From Papiliotrema nemorosa (taxonomy: Eukaryota; Basidiomycota; Tremellomycetes; Tremellales; Rhynchogastremaceae), in NCBI GenBank assembly GCA_032158125.1, contig JASKOT010000037.1:1-64000 (forward strand): a stretch of DNA of 64,000 bases, read 5' to 3'. The position numbers and the translations under genes are program-made. This document shows, in pieces, positions 1 to 11,455 of the stretch. Positions within the stretch are counted from its first letter, which is position 1. The number at the start of each line of letters is the position of its first letter. Below the pieces are notes generated by a model. It ran no database searches, was not told the DNA's origin, and saw nothing but the letters and a program-made list of their open reading frames with translations.

Positions 1-581
1 CTTTGGCCAAACCCCCCAAAACGTGCCTTGCGTGGTTCCTTTCGAACCCCCCAAAAACCAACCGGGCCCCCCCCCCCCCCCCCCCCCCCCGTGTATCTCT
101 CCCATCTCGGAACGGTGTTTGGCCTTCCCTCATCGGCCTCGACCACAAATTACCTCTACCTGAACACTTCAGGTTCTCGGCCTTGCCGACCGTCTCGCAG
201 AGGTTTGCACTTGGACCAAGAGGCTACTTTACACCCTTTGCACCTGTTCCGCACGTCGGCGCCCGCATCTTGTCTGCTAAACCTCTTGCTCCCATCCCAA
301 ACGGCGTATTTCTATACCGACTCTAGGCTAGTCTCAATTACCTGGCCACACCAATCTCACTCGGCATCCATACCACTCCACCCCCACCCCGCGTGTCCAT
401 CGCCTCCCTTCGCTATCTCTGGACCTCCTCGGCATCCGAAGACACACTGCGTGCTCTCTCATTTGCTGGCGTACCAAACCCCGGGAACACCATCTCTAGC
501 TTGGTCATCAGGTAATCATTGAAAAAAAAAGTCTCAATCCGCCCACAGACTATAAAAACCCCATACCGAAACCTTTTCGTA
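1..581. other. upstream region of the bZIP gene, with a poly(C) tract
   Basis: No convincing gene. The stretch is rich in C and T on the plus strand, as leaders of fungal genes often are, and it holds an uninterrupted run of 24 C at 67-90. Open frames across it are proline/histidine-rich and look like composition artefacts. It probably contains the promoter and 5' leader of the bZIP gene that starts at 582. Confidence 0.5.
67..90 (+). repeat. homopolymer tract, C24
   Basis: Twenty-four consecutive C, followed directly by gtgtatc. It lies about 490 bp upstream of the bZIP start codon, in the sense strand of that gene. Length is likely variable and hard to sequence. Confidence 0.9.
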
Positions 582-1766
582 ATGGCAGCCGGAACATCCA
601 CCTCTTCGCCGACCAATACCTCTCTCTCCAATCACCATTCATCCGCAGGTGGGAAAGCGGCCAACGGACTATCTTCAAACGGAATGAACAGCACCAACCA
701 TTACTCCCCTGTCCACTCGACGCATCCATCTCATCATCACCCCCACCCACATCAGACTCACGGTCATCCTGGACAACATTATGGTGGGGGACCAAGTGGC
801 GGATTGGAAGTGCAACCGGCAGCAGAAGATGGGGACAACAGGACTAGGAATGCCAAGGCGCAGAGGAGACATCGGGAGAAGCGAAAAGCTCACCTCAAGG
901 CGGTACGCGGATTTTCTCGCCACCGAGATCCCATCTGACGTTGACAGCTGGAAGAAAGTGTCCAAGTCTTGACGGCTCAGTTGGAAGATGCCAGGCGACA
1001 ATTAGGTCAAGCGGCGTACTTTTCACAACCGGGAAATAGACCGCCCAACTCTCCCCTCTCCCCCTCGTCAAAGGATCTGTCCCAGCTCCAAGCTGAGAAT
1101 GCCTACCTTCGAGATGAGAATGCCGATCTGCGAAGACAATTATACACCTACAGATCAAATTACGGTCACCCACCTCCACCACCTCCCGGAGAAGATATCA
1201 AGTCGGAGCAAGCTGGTTTCGCCTACCCTTCCGTTCCCGGTCCCACTTCTCCGCGAAGGGCACGACCGGTCGATGGTCCAGCGCCCGATGCCAGCGGGCC
1301 TTCCACTGCCGATGGACCGAGCTCTGCCACCAGCAGCAACACCTCTTACCCCAATCACATGGACCAGTACACCCCTATCGCCGGCAACGGAGAACGATCT
1401 AGATCCAGAGTCATGTCGTCTTCCTCGGCTCCTAGCGCTTCACCATACCTCCATTCAGACCCTCGATCGGTCGACACTCGATACTCCAGCGGACAACCTA
1501 TGCGATACGAAGCACAGCCTGGAATGTATTCTGCCCCGCCGCCGCACCAGATTCCGCGGTACGATGTCCCAGCAGGTGGACACCACCCGTATGCGGCGAG
1601 ACAGGATGGACCAGAGTCGGTGTCTTGGCCTCCAGAGGTGAGCTCTTTAGGTGATATTGCGTGCACCAAGCTGACATTTCAGTCTGGTCCACCTCCATTC
1701 TCCTCGTACCCCATGGGCTTCCCAGCTCAAGAAGGTGGCTCGGACGAATGGCGACCCGAGCATTAG
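582..1766 (+). CDS. bZIP transcription factor
   Basis: Predicted 364-residue nuclear DNA-binding protein. Exons 582-902, 948-1637 and 1683-1766; both introns are 45 nt and all junctions keep frame. Residues 1-80 are Ser/His/Asn-rich. The basic region (RTRNAKAQRRHREKRKAHLK) lies just before intron 1 and runs after splicing into a leucine-containing helix (ALEESVQVLTAQLEDARRQL), so the intron splits the bZIP domain. A second helical stretch (LQAENAYLRDENADLRRQL) may extend the zipper. The C-terminal half is Pro/Ser/Tyr-rich and disordered. The Asn-x2-Ala-Gln basic motif is kept, but a His sits where Yap/AP-1 factors carry Phe, Ser or Cys. The ATG at 582 (gtaATGgca) precedes the low-complexity N-terminus; an in-frame non-ATG extension upstream was ignored. 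Target genes are unknown. Confidence 0.88.
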
Positions 1767-2668
1767 GGGGGTCACCCGGTAGATTGCACCAGAAAACTAG
1801 AAAACAATGAGGATTTTCATGCCTCGATCCTATATTTGCGATGCGCATATGGACCGATCAATAATACGTCCTGGGTACCCCGCGTCACGTCGACGACGGG
1901 GTGGGGCGATATAATAACCTGCAATATACACGATATGCAGGTTATCTTGAGTGTTCAGGGAGGATACGATACGACGAGATTAAAGTTGTACACAACGATT
2001 TACTGCTACATGCATGTCGATGATTCTGACCTTTGTCCAGGACTCTTTTCCCTCAAATTTGGACATTGGAGATTCTTAGATTCCCAGATTCCCGCCCTGT
2101 CACTCGGATCGAGGCACTATCAGTCCATTACCCGATGTGTTTGGACAGGTACAACGGCAGAGGGGTTGTTGTGCTTGACGTTGACGTTGACGTTGACGTT
2201 ATGCAATAGAGGCTTGACGGCAAGGTGAAGCGTAGAGTGTGATTACGCCAAAGGACAGTCATCCGCACGCGACAGTACTCTAGGAGTAGTGACGAGAACG
2301 CCAGGATAGGATAGTCGTGTAGTCATCTCAAACGTTTATCCGCACGTGGCGGTGGGTGCAGGTGCAGGTGTTATATAGGTTATATAGTGTGGCTTGTTCC
2401 TCTGCAAAGAAAACGACCTCCCTCAACTCAGGCACGTCTTCGACCTCCACCCACAGACAAACTATTTCTATCCGCTTCTCGTCTTCGCTAAAGCTCACCT
2501 AAGGCGAAGCCGTCTTGAGCAATTACAAGGTTGTAGGAATCGAATGGAATTGGGAATTGAATCGGGTACGACTGGGACCGCAAGCTGATCAGGATCCCTA
2601 CACGACCACCACTAGAACCAGACAGATAGACACCCTACTCAAAACTGGCGCAATAATGCATGTCTATA
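1767..2668. other. convergent intergenic region
   Basis: About 900 bp between the 3' ends of the bZIP gene (+) and the NT-C2 gene (-). No ORF shows family motifs. It holds the (TTGACG)n array at 2175-2200 and presumably both 3' UTRs. Confidence 0.5.
2175..2200 (+). repeat. short tandem repeat (TTGACG)x4
   Basis: Four perfect copies of the hexamer TTGACG followed by TT, so four overlapping TGACGT words appear. TGACGT is the half-site of CRE/ATF-type bZIP factors. The array lies about 410 bp downstream of the bZIP stop codon. Confidence 0.85.
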
Positions 2669-5094
2669 CTACAGAGGGGTCGATACAGCTCGTTTCGCCT
2701 TTTTATCCCTCTTGGCCCGCAACCCCCAACCCAACTTTCCACCTTCCCGATGCCCCGCCGCTCCTTCATGTTCGTCTTTATCATGTGATAAATCCACCAC
2801 GTTTCGGCCCCCCTCTTCCGCCTGTAATCGACTCATGATCCCCTCTGGAGTCTCGAGCGTATGGTCCACCCCATGCGGCAAGCTCTTTTGAACATAGGTA
2901 AAGGGGGACTCTTCCGTCGAGAGGTAAGGGTTGAATATCGCTTCAATGACCACATCCGGAGACAGATCGTTTGCCTTGAATGTCTGGATAGCTGGAGGAT
3001 CGCGAAAATGTCTCGAGTGGTGAGACCGATGTCGATGTGTATGCCTCTTGAAGATGCTCTGTGTGGGGGTCATATCCCGATCTCTCTCTGGAACCGGTAT
3101 AGGCGACGGAGCACGAAGATGATGTTCATACGTCTTGTATGCCATTTGGGGCGCTGGAGCTGCCAAGCTCACGGTGGAGATATTGGCCGACATGTTGACG
3201 GAAGAGCTGCCTGACCTGTTTGATTGGGCTTGTGCAGAAATGACAGATGAGGAGGAAGAAGCGTTGGATGGTGTTTTTGCCAGAGCCACTGAATGTCAGC
3301 GGATAGGACTACCACTGTATCGTACAATCTGTCTTGACTCGCTCTTCCGCCTCACCTCCACCCAACAGGTCATTCATACCAGTTACATGGTGTCCTTCTT
3401 GCATCGGAGGTCTATGGTCAGCCCAGGTTGAGATGGTATACTCACGCCGCCCAGAGTTCCTCTCCGCCTATCCAGCGCATATCCACAGTGAGCTTGATCG
3501 TCGCATTGGTCCTACTCCCACGCAACAAGAACCGCCTGGTCGTTCGTCCTTTCCCGGCGAATGCAGCGAGGTCTATATCGACAATACCAAATACCGTCTT
3601 TTGCTTTTCTGCATTGGTACTCTTCTCGCTCGAGGTGGATTTGGTATCGCCATGTGTGGCATTGTGCAGCATGGACGTCAAACTTTCCTTGTCCGTGGCC
3701 GAGGCAGGGTGGCCATTCACGGTAGATGTCGAGAGTTGCTCGATGACTAGACGAAGTCCAGAGTCAGACAGCGGACCAGAACCCAGCACTGGAGCAGGGT
3801 GCCGTAATCGGGGAGTGGATGAGCCGTTCGAGTGCGGTTGGATCGGCTTGCCGAGACCTATCTTCATCTCGTGTTGGATCTCCGCGTCCCAGACGCACGT
3901 GTGGGATTTGAGCGGTCGGACTGGGGTGGTACCTTTCCGGCTAGACGACAGGGATGGCGTTTTGGGTCGAGGCGGGCCAGAGTGTGAGCGCTGTCGATTC
4001 ATACTAGGCGCTGTGCTGTTTGATGTCGAACTTGACGGCTTGGTATCGAGAGTGTTCATGGAAGGAGTGCGGGAGAGTGATCTTGGTCGAGGTAGGGCGT
4101 GATCGCCTTTTCCGGGGATAGGATCGATAATGGTCGAAATGGAGGGTCCGGTGCCGGACCTGGCGGGAGCTCGAGGGAAGGGTACGGAGAGGTGAGAGGT
4201 GCTCGAGGCCGCTGATCCAGGTTGAGAATTGAGCATGACAGGAGGGAGAAGACTCTTCGATCTAGGCATACCGGAATCTTGTGTCTCTTGCTTTCTTGCC
4301 CTTTCCGGGAGGAGCGTCTCGGGAGAGGCAGAGAGAGAATCCTGAGGAGTCAAGTCTGGACTGGCGACGGTGACTTCTGGTGGTAGCGTGCTATGCCTGA
4401 GAGGAGTCGGGTCTGTAATCTTCTTCTCTGGCAGAGGAGGGTCGGATGATTTGTGTGGGCGAGAAGCGGACGATGTGTGGGAAGCTGCAGAGGGATGTAT
4501 GGCTGTAAGAGGAAGCGAGGTCGCTTTGATAGGGAGCGAGGTGCTGCTTAATCTAGCTTGGGGTGTTTGTGAGCCAGATGGGTAATTGGGTGTGGCAGGT
4601 GAAGATGTAGTAGATGAAGATGCTAGGGACAAGGAAGACGCCGAAGGGGAGCTAGTTGATACTGGCTGCATCTTGAGGTTGGGCAACGAGGGTTTATTCC
4701 GCATACTCGTCGGTGGGACTATCATCAGTCAAGTCGTGCAGCCTCAGCAGCCTCACTCACCAGATTCTTTGCCCCTCGGACGACGTCCTCGAAATTTCCA
4801 ACTGACCGAAAATTCCCCTTCCAGTTGGGGAACATTGGCCAGTTCATGGATGATTACTGTCCCGCGGAAATTTGCGGATTTGGTCGAGTCGAAGAGGTGT
4901 AGCAGTTTGTGGGATATTTTGGTCGTATGATGGTGCTTGGATGGTAGAGCAGGGACCGTAGGAGTGTGTGCCGTAGCATGGGTGTAGGCTGACGGGATGA
5001 GGAGGGGTGTGGAAGAGCGAGGAGGTGGGAGCGACGACGCCGAACGGGAAGGTGGTTGCGGTACCATGCTGGATTGACCGAGTAGCGTACTCAT
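2669..5094 (-). CDS. NT-C2 (EEIG1/EHBP1-type) domain protein
   Basis: Predicted 760 aa. Exons 5094-4761, 4718-3446, 3411-3356 and 3288-2669 (introns 42, 34 and 67 nt); phases agree at each junction. An N-terminal C2-like domain begins around residue 50 (KISHKLLHLFDSTKSANFRG, then the block LANVPQLEGEFSVSWKFRG), is interrupted by a long Ser/Pro-rich insert, resumes at LKSHTCVWDAEIQHEMKIG and ends with FGIVDIDLAAFAGKGR and TNATIKLTVDMRWIGG. These are the hallmarks of the NT-C2 fold, which in animals anchors EEIG1/EHBP1 proteins to membranes or cytoskeleton. The C-terminal 200 residues are Ser-rich and basic with no known domain. The 34-nt intron at 3412-3445 is very short, but it and the 56-nt exon 3 are needed to reach the last exon in frame. 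The exact cellular role is unknown. Confidence 0.83.
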
Positions 5095-5948
5095 CGAAGA
5101 ATGAGGGGTCAGAGGTTTACAATGTCAATATCGTCGACAAAGATGATTTTGGGGCAGAAAGTGTGCTTGAAACGACCCAGTTGTAGTGCCTGTGGGGGTC
5201 GGACGGACCAAGGGGCTTCGGGGGTATTACATCCAAAGGACAAGGGGGTCGTCTGCGCGTCGGGCATCATCTCCTGCAACCAAGCAACGATTGCCGTTCA
5301 AGCTGCATCTCAAGAGGTAGTCTTGGGTCTAATGTCGATATTCCGAGGAAGAGCAAGGCTGTATGGATGATGGTCGATGTAGTTGTCGTCGTTGTCGAGG
5401 ATTGTGTCGATGAATAATGGGAATACTCTGCCGGCGGTCGAGCCTTCGGGGATGACGTGAACCCTCTACACCACCCAATTTATAGCATTTCGCCCATGTA
5501 TGCCCCCGTACCCACTGATCGAATGCATACGCTACGTCGCTGCTGCCGCTACGCTGTCATGATCTCTCCATGCTACCACACATGCATCATCCGCGCACAA
5601 AATGCTAGCTCTCTCAGAGCCGCGTCTCGTCCTACGAGTACTCAGGCCGGCTCACGGGGGTGATTCGCACCTGTGGCTACCCTCACTGTACTCAAAACAC
5701 ACTGCTCACGCTGTGCGAATCTTCCAAATGAGCGGTGACCTAGTAGAATCTCTCTTACGAGCCCATGCTGATGTTCTGCTCCAGGTGCATGCATGTCTGC
5801 TTCTTCCCGGTCTGTCACTGGTGGGCGATGGCTGCCTACGGGTGAAATTTGATTCCGCTTTGTCAGAGTGCGATTTTGAAACCTTCAAGTTTCAACTTTT
5901 ACAGCAAAAGACTCTGCAGATCCACCCCTACGACGAAGCACCAACGAC
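5095..5948. promoter_or_regulatory. divergent promoter region, NT-C2 gene / SURF6
   Basis: About 850 bp separate the start codons of two divergently transcribed genes. Open frames here lack motifs and plausible starts. No unusual repeat was seen; it should hold both promoters and leaders. Confidence 0.45.
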
Positions 5949-7252
5949 ATGGCTTCCAGTTCGACATTGTTAAGCAGGGAAGACCTCCTTCCTTCGTTGG
6001 AGAGGCACAATGCCAGTTTCACGACGCTGTTATCGCTCATTCCGTCGAAATTTTACATTGCGCCCACCGCCGAGGAAGTGAGTACGATGGCGGTGGTCGT
6101 CGTCTTGACAACCAAGGGGGGATCTGACCGTATAGATGGACAACCGATTTATGAAGAACAAGAAGAGAAAGACTGGTGAAGAGATCAAGGAACATAAGAA
6201 AAGGGCGAAACAGTCCAAGGTGATTTGATGAGCTGCTTGAGGGGTGGACCACTGACTGTCAGCTGGATCCTGCGAACCACACCACTGCAGCAGACCATCT
6301 GAACGCTTCTCCACCCCCTGCAGAATCTTCCACACTTCCACCTCCCGTTCCTGCCGCTGTTCGACCTCTTCCTCCCGCCGCTTCAATCAGTGATCTTCGA
6401 GCGAGACTACAATCAAAGTTACAGGGATTCAGGAAAGATCGAGGGATAGATGATTCCGAGCTTGATCCTCAATCTAGGGATGCGCTGGAGGCGGAGCAAA
6501 GGAGGAGACGAGGGGAAGTGAGGGATAAGAGGCGTCAAGCGAGAAAGGAAGAGAGGAGGAAGCAAAAGGCTGAACCGACCGCCAAACCCGCCAAGGTGGG
6601 TCATACTCACCTCGTCCATAGGTTGATGCGTGACTGATGTCCAGCAACAATTGATTGTGCCTCAACATCGAGAGACTGGCGATAGCGTCTCTTACACCCA
6701 ACTCTCACTACCTTCATCGTCAAAATCGAAAGCGCCCCTCAAAGCAATCTCAAACCCCAGTCAAGCGCTAGCCCACCTGGAGAAGCACAATGCCAAACTC
6801 GCTTCTATGGATCCTGAACGACGTAAACAGGTAGAAGAGAACGAACGATGGGCCAAGGCGGAAGAGAGAGCCAAAGGTGTCAAAGTTGTCGATCAAGAGG
6901 GAACACTGAAAAAGGCCGTCAAGAGGTTGGAGAAGAAAAAGTCAAAGTCGGGCAAAGAGTGGTGCGTCGTTGTTTTCTTTCGCTCTACTTGCGAGTCTGA
7001 CTCTTCAGGGCGGACAGGAAGAAGGAGATTGAGAAATCCCATGCGATTGCGGCAAAGAAGAGGAATGATAATATCGCCATGCGAAATGAGCAGAGGAAGA
7101 ACAAGAAGATGGGTATCAAGACGAAGGACAAGGTTGGAACGAAGGGAAAGGGAGGCAAGGGTAAAGGTAGACCTGGATTTGAAGGTGGAAAGAAGGGCAA
7201 GAAGCCTCAGACTGGTGGGGCTGGAGGAGCGCCTTCCGGTGGGAAGAAGTGA
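5949..7252 (+). CDS. RRP14: SURF6 / Rrp14 ribosome biogenesis factor
   Basis: Predicted 368-residue nucleolar protein needed for pre-rRNA processing and ribosomal subunit assembly in the SURF6/Rrp14 family. Exons 5949-6077, 6136-6219, 6263-6595, 6645-6961 and 7009-7252; the reading frame closes exactly. The N-terminal block contains KFYIAPTAEE and MDNRFMKNKKRKTGEEIKEH, typical of the Rrp14 N-terminal domain. The middle has ISDLRARLQSKLQGFRKDRG and a long Arg/Lys/Glu helix. The C-terminal SURF6 block includes ERRKQVEENERWAKAEERAK, GTLKKAVKRLEKKKSKSGKEW and, after the last intron, ADRKKEIEKSHAIAAKKRND, closing with a Gly/Lys-rich tail. The length is normal for the family. It converges on the DJ-1-like gene, with about 150 bp between stop codons. 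Confidence 0.93.
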
Positions 7253-7400
7253 GCGATGTTTGATGTGGAGTGGTCAGAGGGTAGATTGGGGGGCATCGTT
7301 ACGGTTCATGGCACGGTTTGTATGTATTACTTCTACGCCCATGAGCGATCCCGTTCACTACAAAGTAGCAGTATCTGTCACAGACAGGTCATGTCCGCAA

Positions 7401-8279
7401 TCACGACAGCTTGTAGTACTCTGCCCAGGGATCTTCCTCCTTGTCATTCTCTCTGAATAGTCAGCCTCGGACGGCGAAAAGATCGGTAGACATACATGAC
7501 CTCGATCACACCCAACAACTGGTCTGCCGCCTCTTTTGCTTTTTGCTCGTCCAAGTGTAGACGCAAAAAGTGCCGCAGAAAAGCAGAAGCCATATCGATC
7601 CCTGCTGATACACCCGAGCTAGTCCAAAACTTGTCCGAAACGACCCATCTACAGTATCGTCAGTCCCCCACTCCTGCCAGGTCTAGATGGCAGCGGACCT
7701 AGCCTTGGGTACCCATGTGACCCCTTTATCTGCGGTGTGCTCCTTCGCGATCAGTGTAATTGCGAAATTGACGTATCAGACGCTTTGGACCCAGAGCTCA
7801 CCTTTGCTTGTGTATAGGCCGATTTGTTTGTCGTTGCCTTTTGACCGTTCAAAAGTCCCGTATGAGCGACCAAGAACGACCCGGTACAGACTACACGCAT
7901 CAGCCCAACCTCTCATGAGCTCCTCACCAGTCAGAACAACCTTGCAAGTGGGTCCTATGAGCTTTATAAACTCCTGTGCGGCCTGATTCCCTTCTGCCCA
8001 AGGTCGAGCACCCGATCCACCAGGAACGAGGATCCCATCCCATTCTTCCTCTCTTGCTTGATCAAATGTCTTTTGAGGGACGACGCTCCATCCGCCTGAG
8101 GTTTGTACGGGGTCGAGGGATTCAGCAAGGAGGGTGAGGGAGATGGAGAGATCTAAATCGGGCAGGGCGGTGCGGGATGGTCGGAGGGTGTTGAGGATAT
8201 CAGTGGGTCCTACCCAGTCTAGTGGGAAATTCTGGGGGAACAAGACCACCCCGAACTTCAAGTGTCGAGGTAGTGCCAT
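7401..8279 (-). CDS. DJ-1/PfpI family (class I glutamine amidotransferase-like) protein
   Basis: Predicted 229 aa. Exons 8279-7928, 7890-7802, 7742-7699, 7648-7496 and 7452-7401. The nucleophile elbow is restored only by splicing intron 1: exon 1 ends in CKVVLT and exon 2 begins with VCTGSFLVAHTGLLNGQKAT, giving the catalytic Cys of the superfamily. Other family marks are FGVVLFPQNFPLDWVGPTD, WDGILVPGGSGARPW, KGVTWVPKARWV and WTSSGVSAGIDMASAF. The ending (DKEEDPWAEYY) matches fungal members. Members include glyoxalase/deglycase-like enzymes, isonitrile hydratases and proteins of unknown activity; nothing here decides between them. The acceptor of exon 3 is the least certain junction. Confidence 0.86.
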
Positions 8280-8584
8280 GATGCCGAGTCGTGACCAAAC
8301 GTGAGTGACCGGGTGTTATCTGTATCTCGGCAGGGTGGTCGAGTCGAACCGGTGGACCACCTCCACCTTTTCGAGTCGGAACTGCCGCACTTTTAGAGAA
8401 GATCAGCATCCCGGATATGCCTCTTGCGCTACATGTGAACGACCGGTCTCTGAGGTATCAGAGGATGCATAGAATTGGACATGGCAGAAAACGAAATCTA
8501 AAGTATGATCTGTCTCCTCCAGATCGCTGTTGAAAGCTACAACCTGTATATCGAAATCCAATCTCACGTCTCAAGTGGTCGACC
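8280..8584. other. intergenic, upstream of the DJ-1-like gene
   Basis: 305 bp between two minus-strand genes. It should hold the promoter of the DJ-1-like gene and the 3' UTR of the diacylglycerol kinase gene. No repeat or RNA gene was recognised. Confidence 0.4.
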
Positions 8585-9980
8585 CTAAAAGAAGAGGTTG
8601 GTCGTGCTCAACCAAGCCCAAATCAGTGCCCCGCTCAGGATAGGCAGAGTCAAGTTGTCGTCCAAACCGAGATCTACCCGTCAGCTCATGAGTTACAAAA
8701 TGGACCTTGAGAACTGACCCAGAGCCTCGACGACGGCACCTCCGACTCCGACCACAATCGAAGTCACAACCAGACCTGCCCAATGGTCATCGAGCAAATG
8801 CCATCTGCCCCCGCTGCCCTGCCACCAGTATCCGAGGCAGATGAGGATTCCAGTGACGGTAGCAGCGAGGAATCCGGCCAACGACTTTCTCGGCGCGAAG
8901 GGGAGGAGTTTAATCCCCGGCACATGAGAAGGGAGAGGCGGTGTATATCTTCCCCATAATCGACCTAGGGTCGACGCCGTTGTGTCGGACCATGATAAAC
9001 TATTCCATGAGCTTGTCAAGTCTTCAGCATGTATGAGCTCACGTGAGGATAGATACGACGGCCACATCTCGAGGGTACAGTCCCAGGACAAAGATCACCC
9101 CGATGAGATACCAGATGACTCCGTTGATCTTGTCCCTCTCGCTTTCTCTCATCAAAAAGCCAAAGTAGCTCTCCCATACTTCTGCGAACGCCGGTATTCT
9201 GAGCCGGAGTATATCTACCGAAGCGACAGAGACCAAACCTGTACTGAGCACCGTGATCAGCGGTTTGAGGGTTGGCGGGTCCATATAATCCAGGAAAAGA
9301 GTGAGGAATCCGATAGACGAATGGAGCGTTTTCCTCGGAATCTCCCAATCGACAGCTTTAGTGGGTGTCACGCCCGGGCTGAGCTTTCGCTTGATACTGC
9401 TACTCCTCCTTTTCCTCGTTACAGGTCGACCTTGGGCGGTAAGAGTGGAAGAAGCAGGAGGAGGGGGTCGAAAGGAAGATTCAGAAGTGGGTGAACCAGG
9501 TTCAGAAAAGGTAACAGCATCGTCGTCCGGGACAGTCGGGAGAGTGGGTAGACCGTTGTAAGGTGAAGTCGGGGCGGGAGTGGGTGATTTATTAGACCGC
9601 ACGGATCCAGTACGGGATCCTGTGCTGTTCTTCCTCAGCCGAGTGGTCGCGCCCGTATGATCATCTTCCATCTCGACATTACCATCTCGCCATGCCTTGC
9701 CACCTCCATTACCGTTTTCCCTCAAGAGGAGAGACTCTTCGAGTCCTTTATGACGCGTAGTATGCAGGTCGGCCATGGCTGACGAGACGGGGACGTTTTC
9801 CTTCGAGTCGGTATGCAAGCTCGACTTTCTAGTTCGAGATGACCCACGTGTGGATTGTGTAAGGGAGGGTGATCGAGGTGGTGGAGACGACGACCCAGCA
9901 AGGGACGTTCGGGATGGACGAGGAGAGACCGAAGTGTATCGAGAGAGGGAATGGGTATTGGGCGATAAAGTTGCAGACAT
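8585..9980 (-). CDS. DGK1: CTP-dependent diacylglycerol kinase, DGK1-like
   Basis: Predicted 435 aa. Exons 9980-9043, 8999-8719 and 8673-8585. Yeast Dgk1 uses CTP to phosphorylate diacylglycerol to phosphatidate at the nuclear/ER membrane. The first ~215 residues are a basic, Ser-rich cytosolic tail. The membrane domain starts with WEIPRKTLHSSIGFLTLFL and continues with hydrophobic segments, the block GVIWYLIGVIFVLGLYPRDV, and the junction of exons 1 and 2 that yields LSWSDTTASTLGRLWG, the CTP-transferase signature. APRKSLAGFLAATVTGILIC and a final segment ending TTNLFF follow. The ATG at 9980 was chosen because upstream in-frame sequence lacks family character. SEC59-type dolichol kinases share the fold, but the IPRK...SSIGF and GV.WYL.G blocks favour DGK1. 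Confidence 0.88.
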
Positions 9981-10313
9981 GGATATTCGACCTGCCTTTC
10001 GCGCTTGTTCACCTGTGGACTGGTCAGGTATGATATAAGAGCGTCTGCTGCTGATTATGACCCTCCAGTCGCTCGTCCTGACCGTGTCCTTGACCGTCAC
10101 CCTCGATGGATGCAAGAGAGAGACGACGAGCCAAACACGTCGAAATGATGCGCTCACACGCCCACAACGTATCCCCTTGCGGGAGATCGGATCCGAAAAA
10201 ATAATTTGATTCCGCTCAATGTGGCACCTTTCTCCTCGTAAAGCATTCAACGGTACGAGTATGATCGTGAAGTCATGCATCGTGATGGCGAGGAACAGCC
10301 AGGACAAGGCTAC
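9981..10313. other. intergenic, upstream of DGK1-like gene
   Basis: 333 bp between two minus-strand genes; probably the DGK1 promoter and leader plus the RRP43 3' UTR. The DGK1 frame stays open far upstream of its chosen ATG but loses family similarity, so I treat that part as untranslated. Confidence 0.4.
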
Positions 10314-11455
10314 TCATGCTTCAGCGCCTGTCACGCTATCCCTCAATATTTGCCGCAGCTCTTTCACACGTAATTCAGCCAATCTCCAAGCTTCTTCGAC
10401 AACCTTCTCCCCGTTTTGCCCTTTGATCCCTCCTAAACCCTCATGTCTCAGCAGGCACCCTTTGCCTTGCTCATCTAAAGCTATTGTCATAGTCGTCGGT
10501 AGTAAAGGCATCTCGAAAGTTGTAGGATCGGGCAAGAGGTATGATCTGATTTATCAGCTCCGTTCAGATTTCGACACTCACGACTGGAAGATCCCAAACG
10601 AGCAGGAGAGGGGTATTCGACCCAGCGTTAGAGGATACAGCTCGTCCTGCACACAAGTCACTCTCGCACTCTCCTCGTCAAAGTTTGCTCTGGGAAGTCG
10701 GGCTGACGCTTAGTTTCTGTAAGATCATCTGTCCGGGAAGACCCACTGTTATGTAATGCCGCCAGAACAGCCAAGACTGCTGCGTCGAAAGGGTTCCCGT
10801 CATAGTTGATGCACACGACATCGATGTACAGCGCCCAAACTGCTTTTCCAGGTTTGATACATAATGACTTGGGTGACAATGTCCTCGATCTGTCGAACAT
10901 CAGCAAGCAAGGACACAGAATGGCGATCAGACTCACGAGACAAGCATATCGTTGAGCCAATTTGACAAAGTCTGCGCTTCATCTCCCGGCGGACCAGGCT
11001 TGAATCGAGGAGAACATATCGCCGGAAGGTCGATATTTGGTACTGTAATGTCAGTGTCTGATATTATAAGAAGATCTGGTACTCACTTATGTACCCTTCT
11101 TCTGGAGTCGCAACATTCGGCTCGGCAATTTCAGCTTTGATACCACAGACCATGGTCGTCTCGCCCATTCTGACGAGAGCCGATCCGTTCGCAGTGGATA
11201 TTGAGCCTGATTCGTAAGGAATGTCCCCATTGAATAACCTCAAACCTTACCGGCATTTATGCTAACATCTCGCCAGTCCTTGAGAGACCTTCCATCCGGA
11301 CGATAATCCTTGGCTAAGTATCGAGAGAGGTAAGAAGCTGGATGTAATCGTTGATATACGGCTGCCGCTGCCGCTGCTGATGCTGCGTTCGAGTTTGAAG
11401 GACCAGCTTCCGGGTGTGTCCCAATTGACGAGTTCGCCGTTACTGCCGAGGCCAT
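10314..11455 (-). CDS. RRP43: exosome complex subunit Rrp43 / EXOSC8
   Basis: Predicted 308 aa, the usual size of this RNase PH-like ring subunit, which helps the nuclear and cytoplasmic exosome thread RNA for 3'-5' decay and has no catalytic activity itself. Six exons: 11455-11251, 11206-11087, 11042-10937, 10889-10747, 10702-10582 and 10545-10314; phases agree throughout. After an Ala/Ser-rich start come LAKDYRPDGRSLKDWRDVSI, then GSISTANGSALVRMGETTMV, PNIDLPAICSPRFKPGPPGD, KPGKAVWALYIDVVCINYDG and LPRANFDEESARVTC. The block LPDPTTFEMPLLPTTMTIAL leads to the C-terminal helix. The match to EXOSC8/Rrp43 rather than Rrp42 or Rrp45 rests on the RPDGR and PPG-D-EAQ context. It is divergent from HIS7, with 169 bp between start codons. 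Confidence 0.93.

Noticed and set aside
28..522. Open frame on the plus strand in the first 500 bp
   Set aside because: It runs through the C24 tract and is Pro/His/Ser-rich with no domain; it overlaps the likely leader of the bZIP gene.
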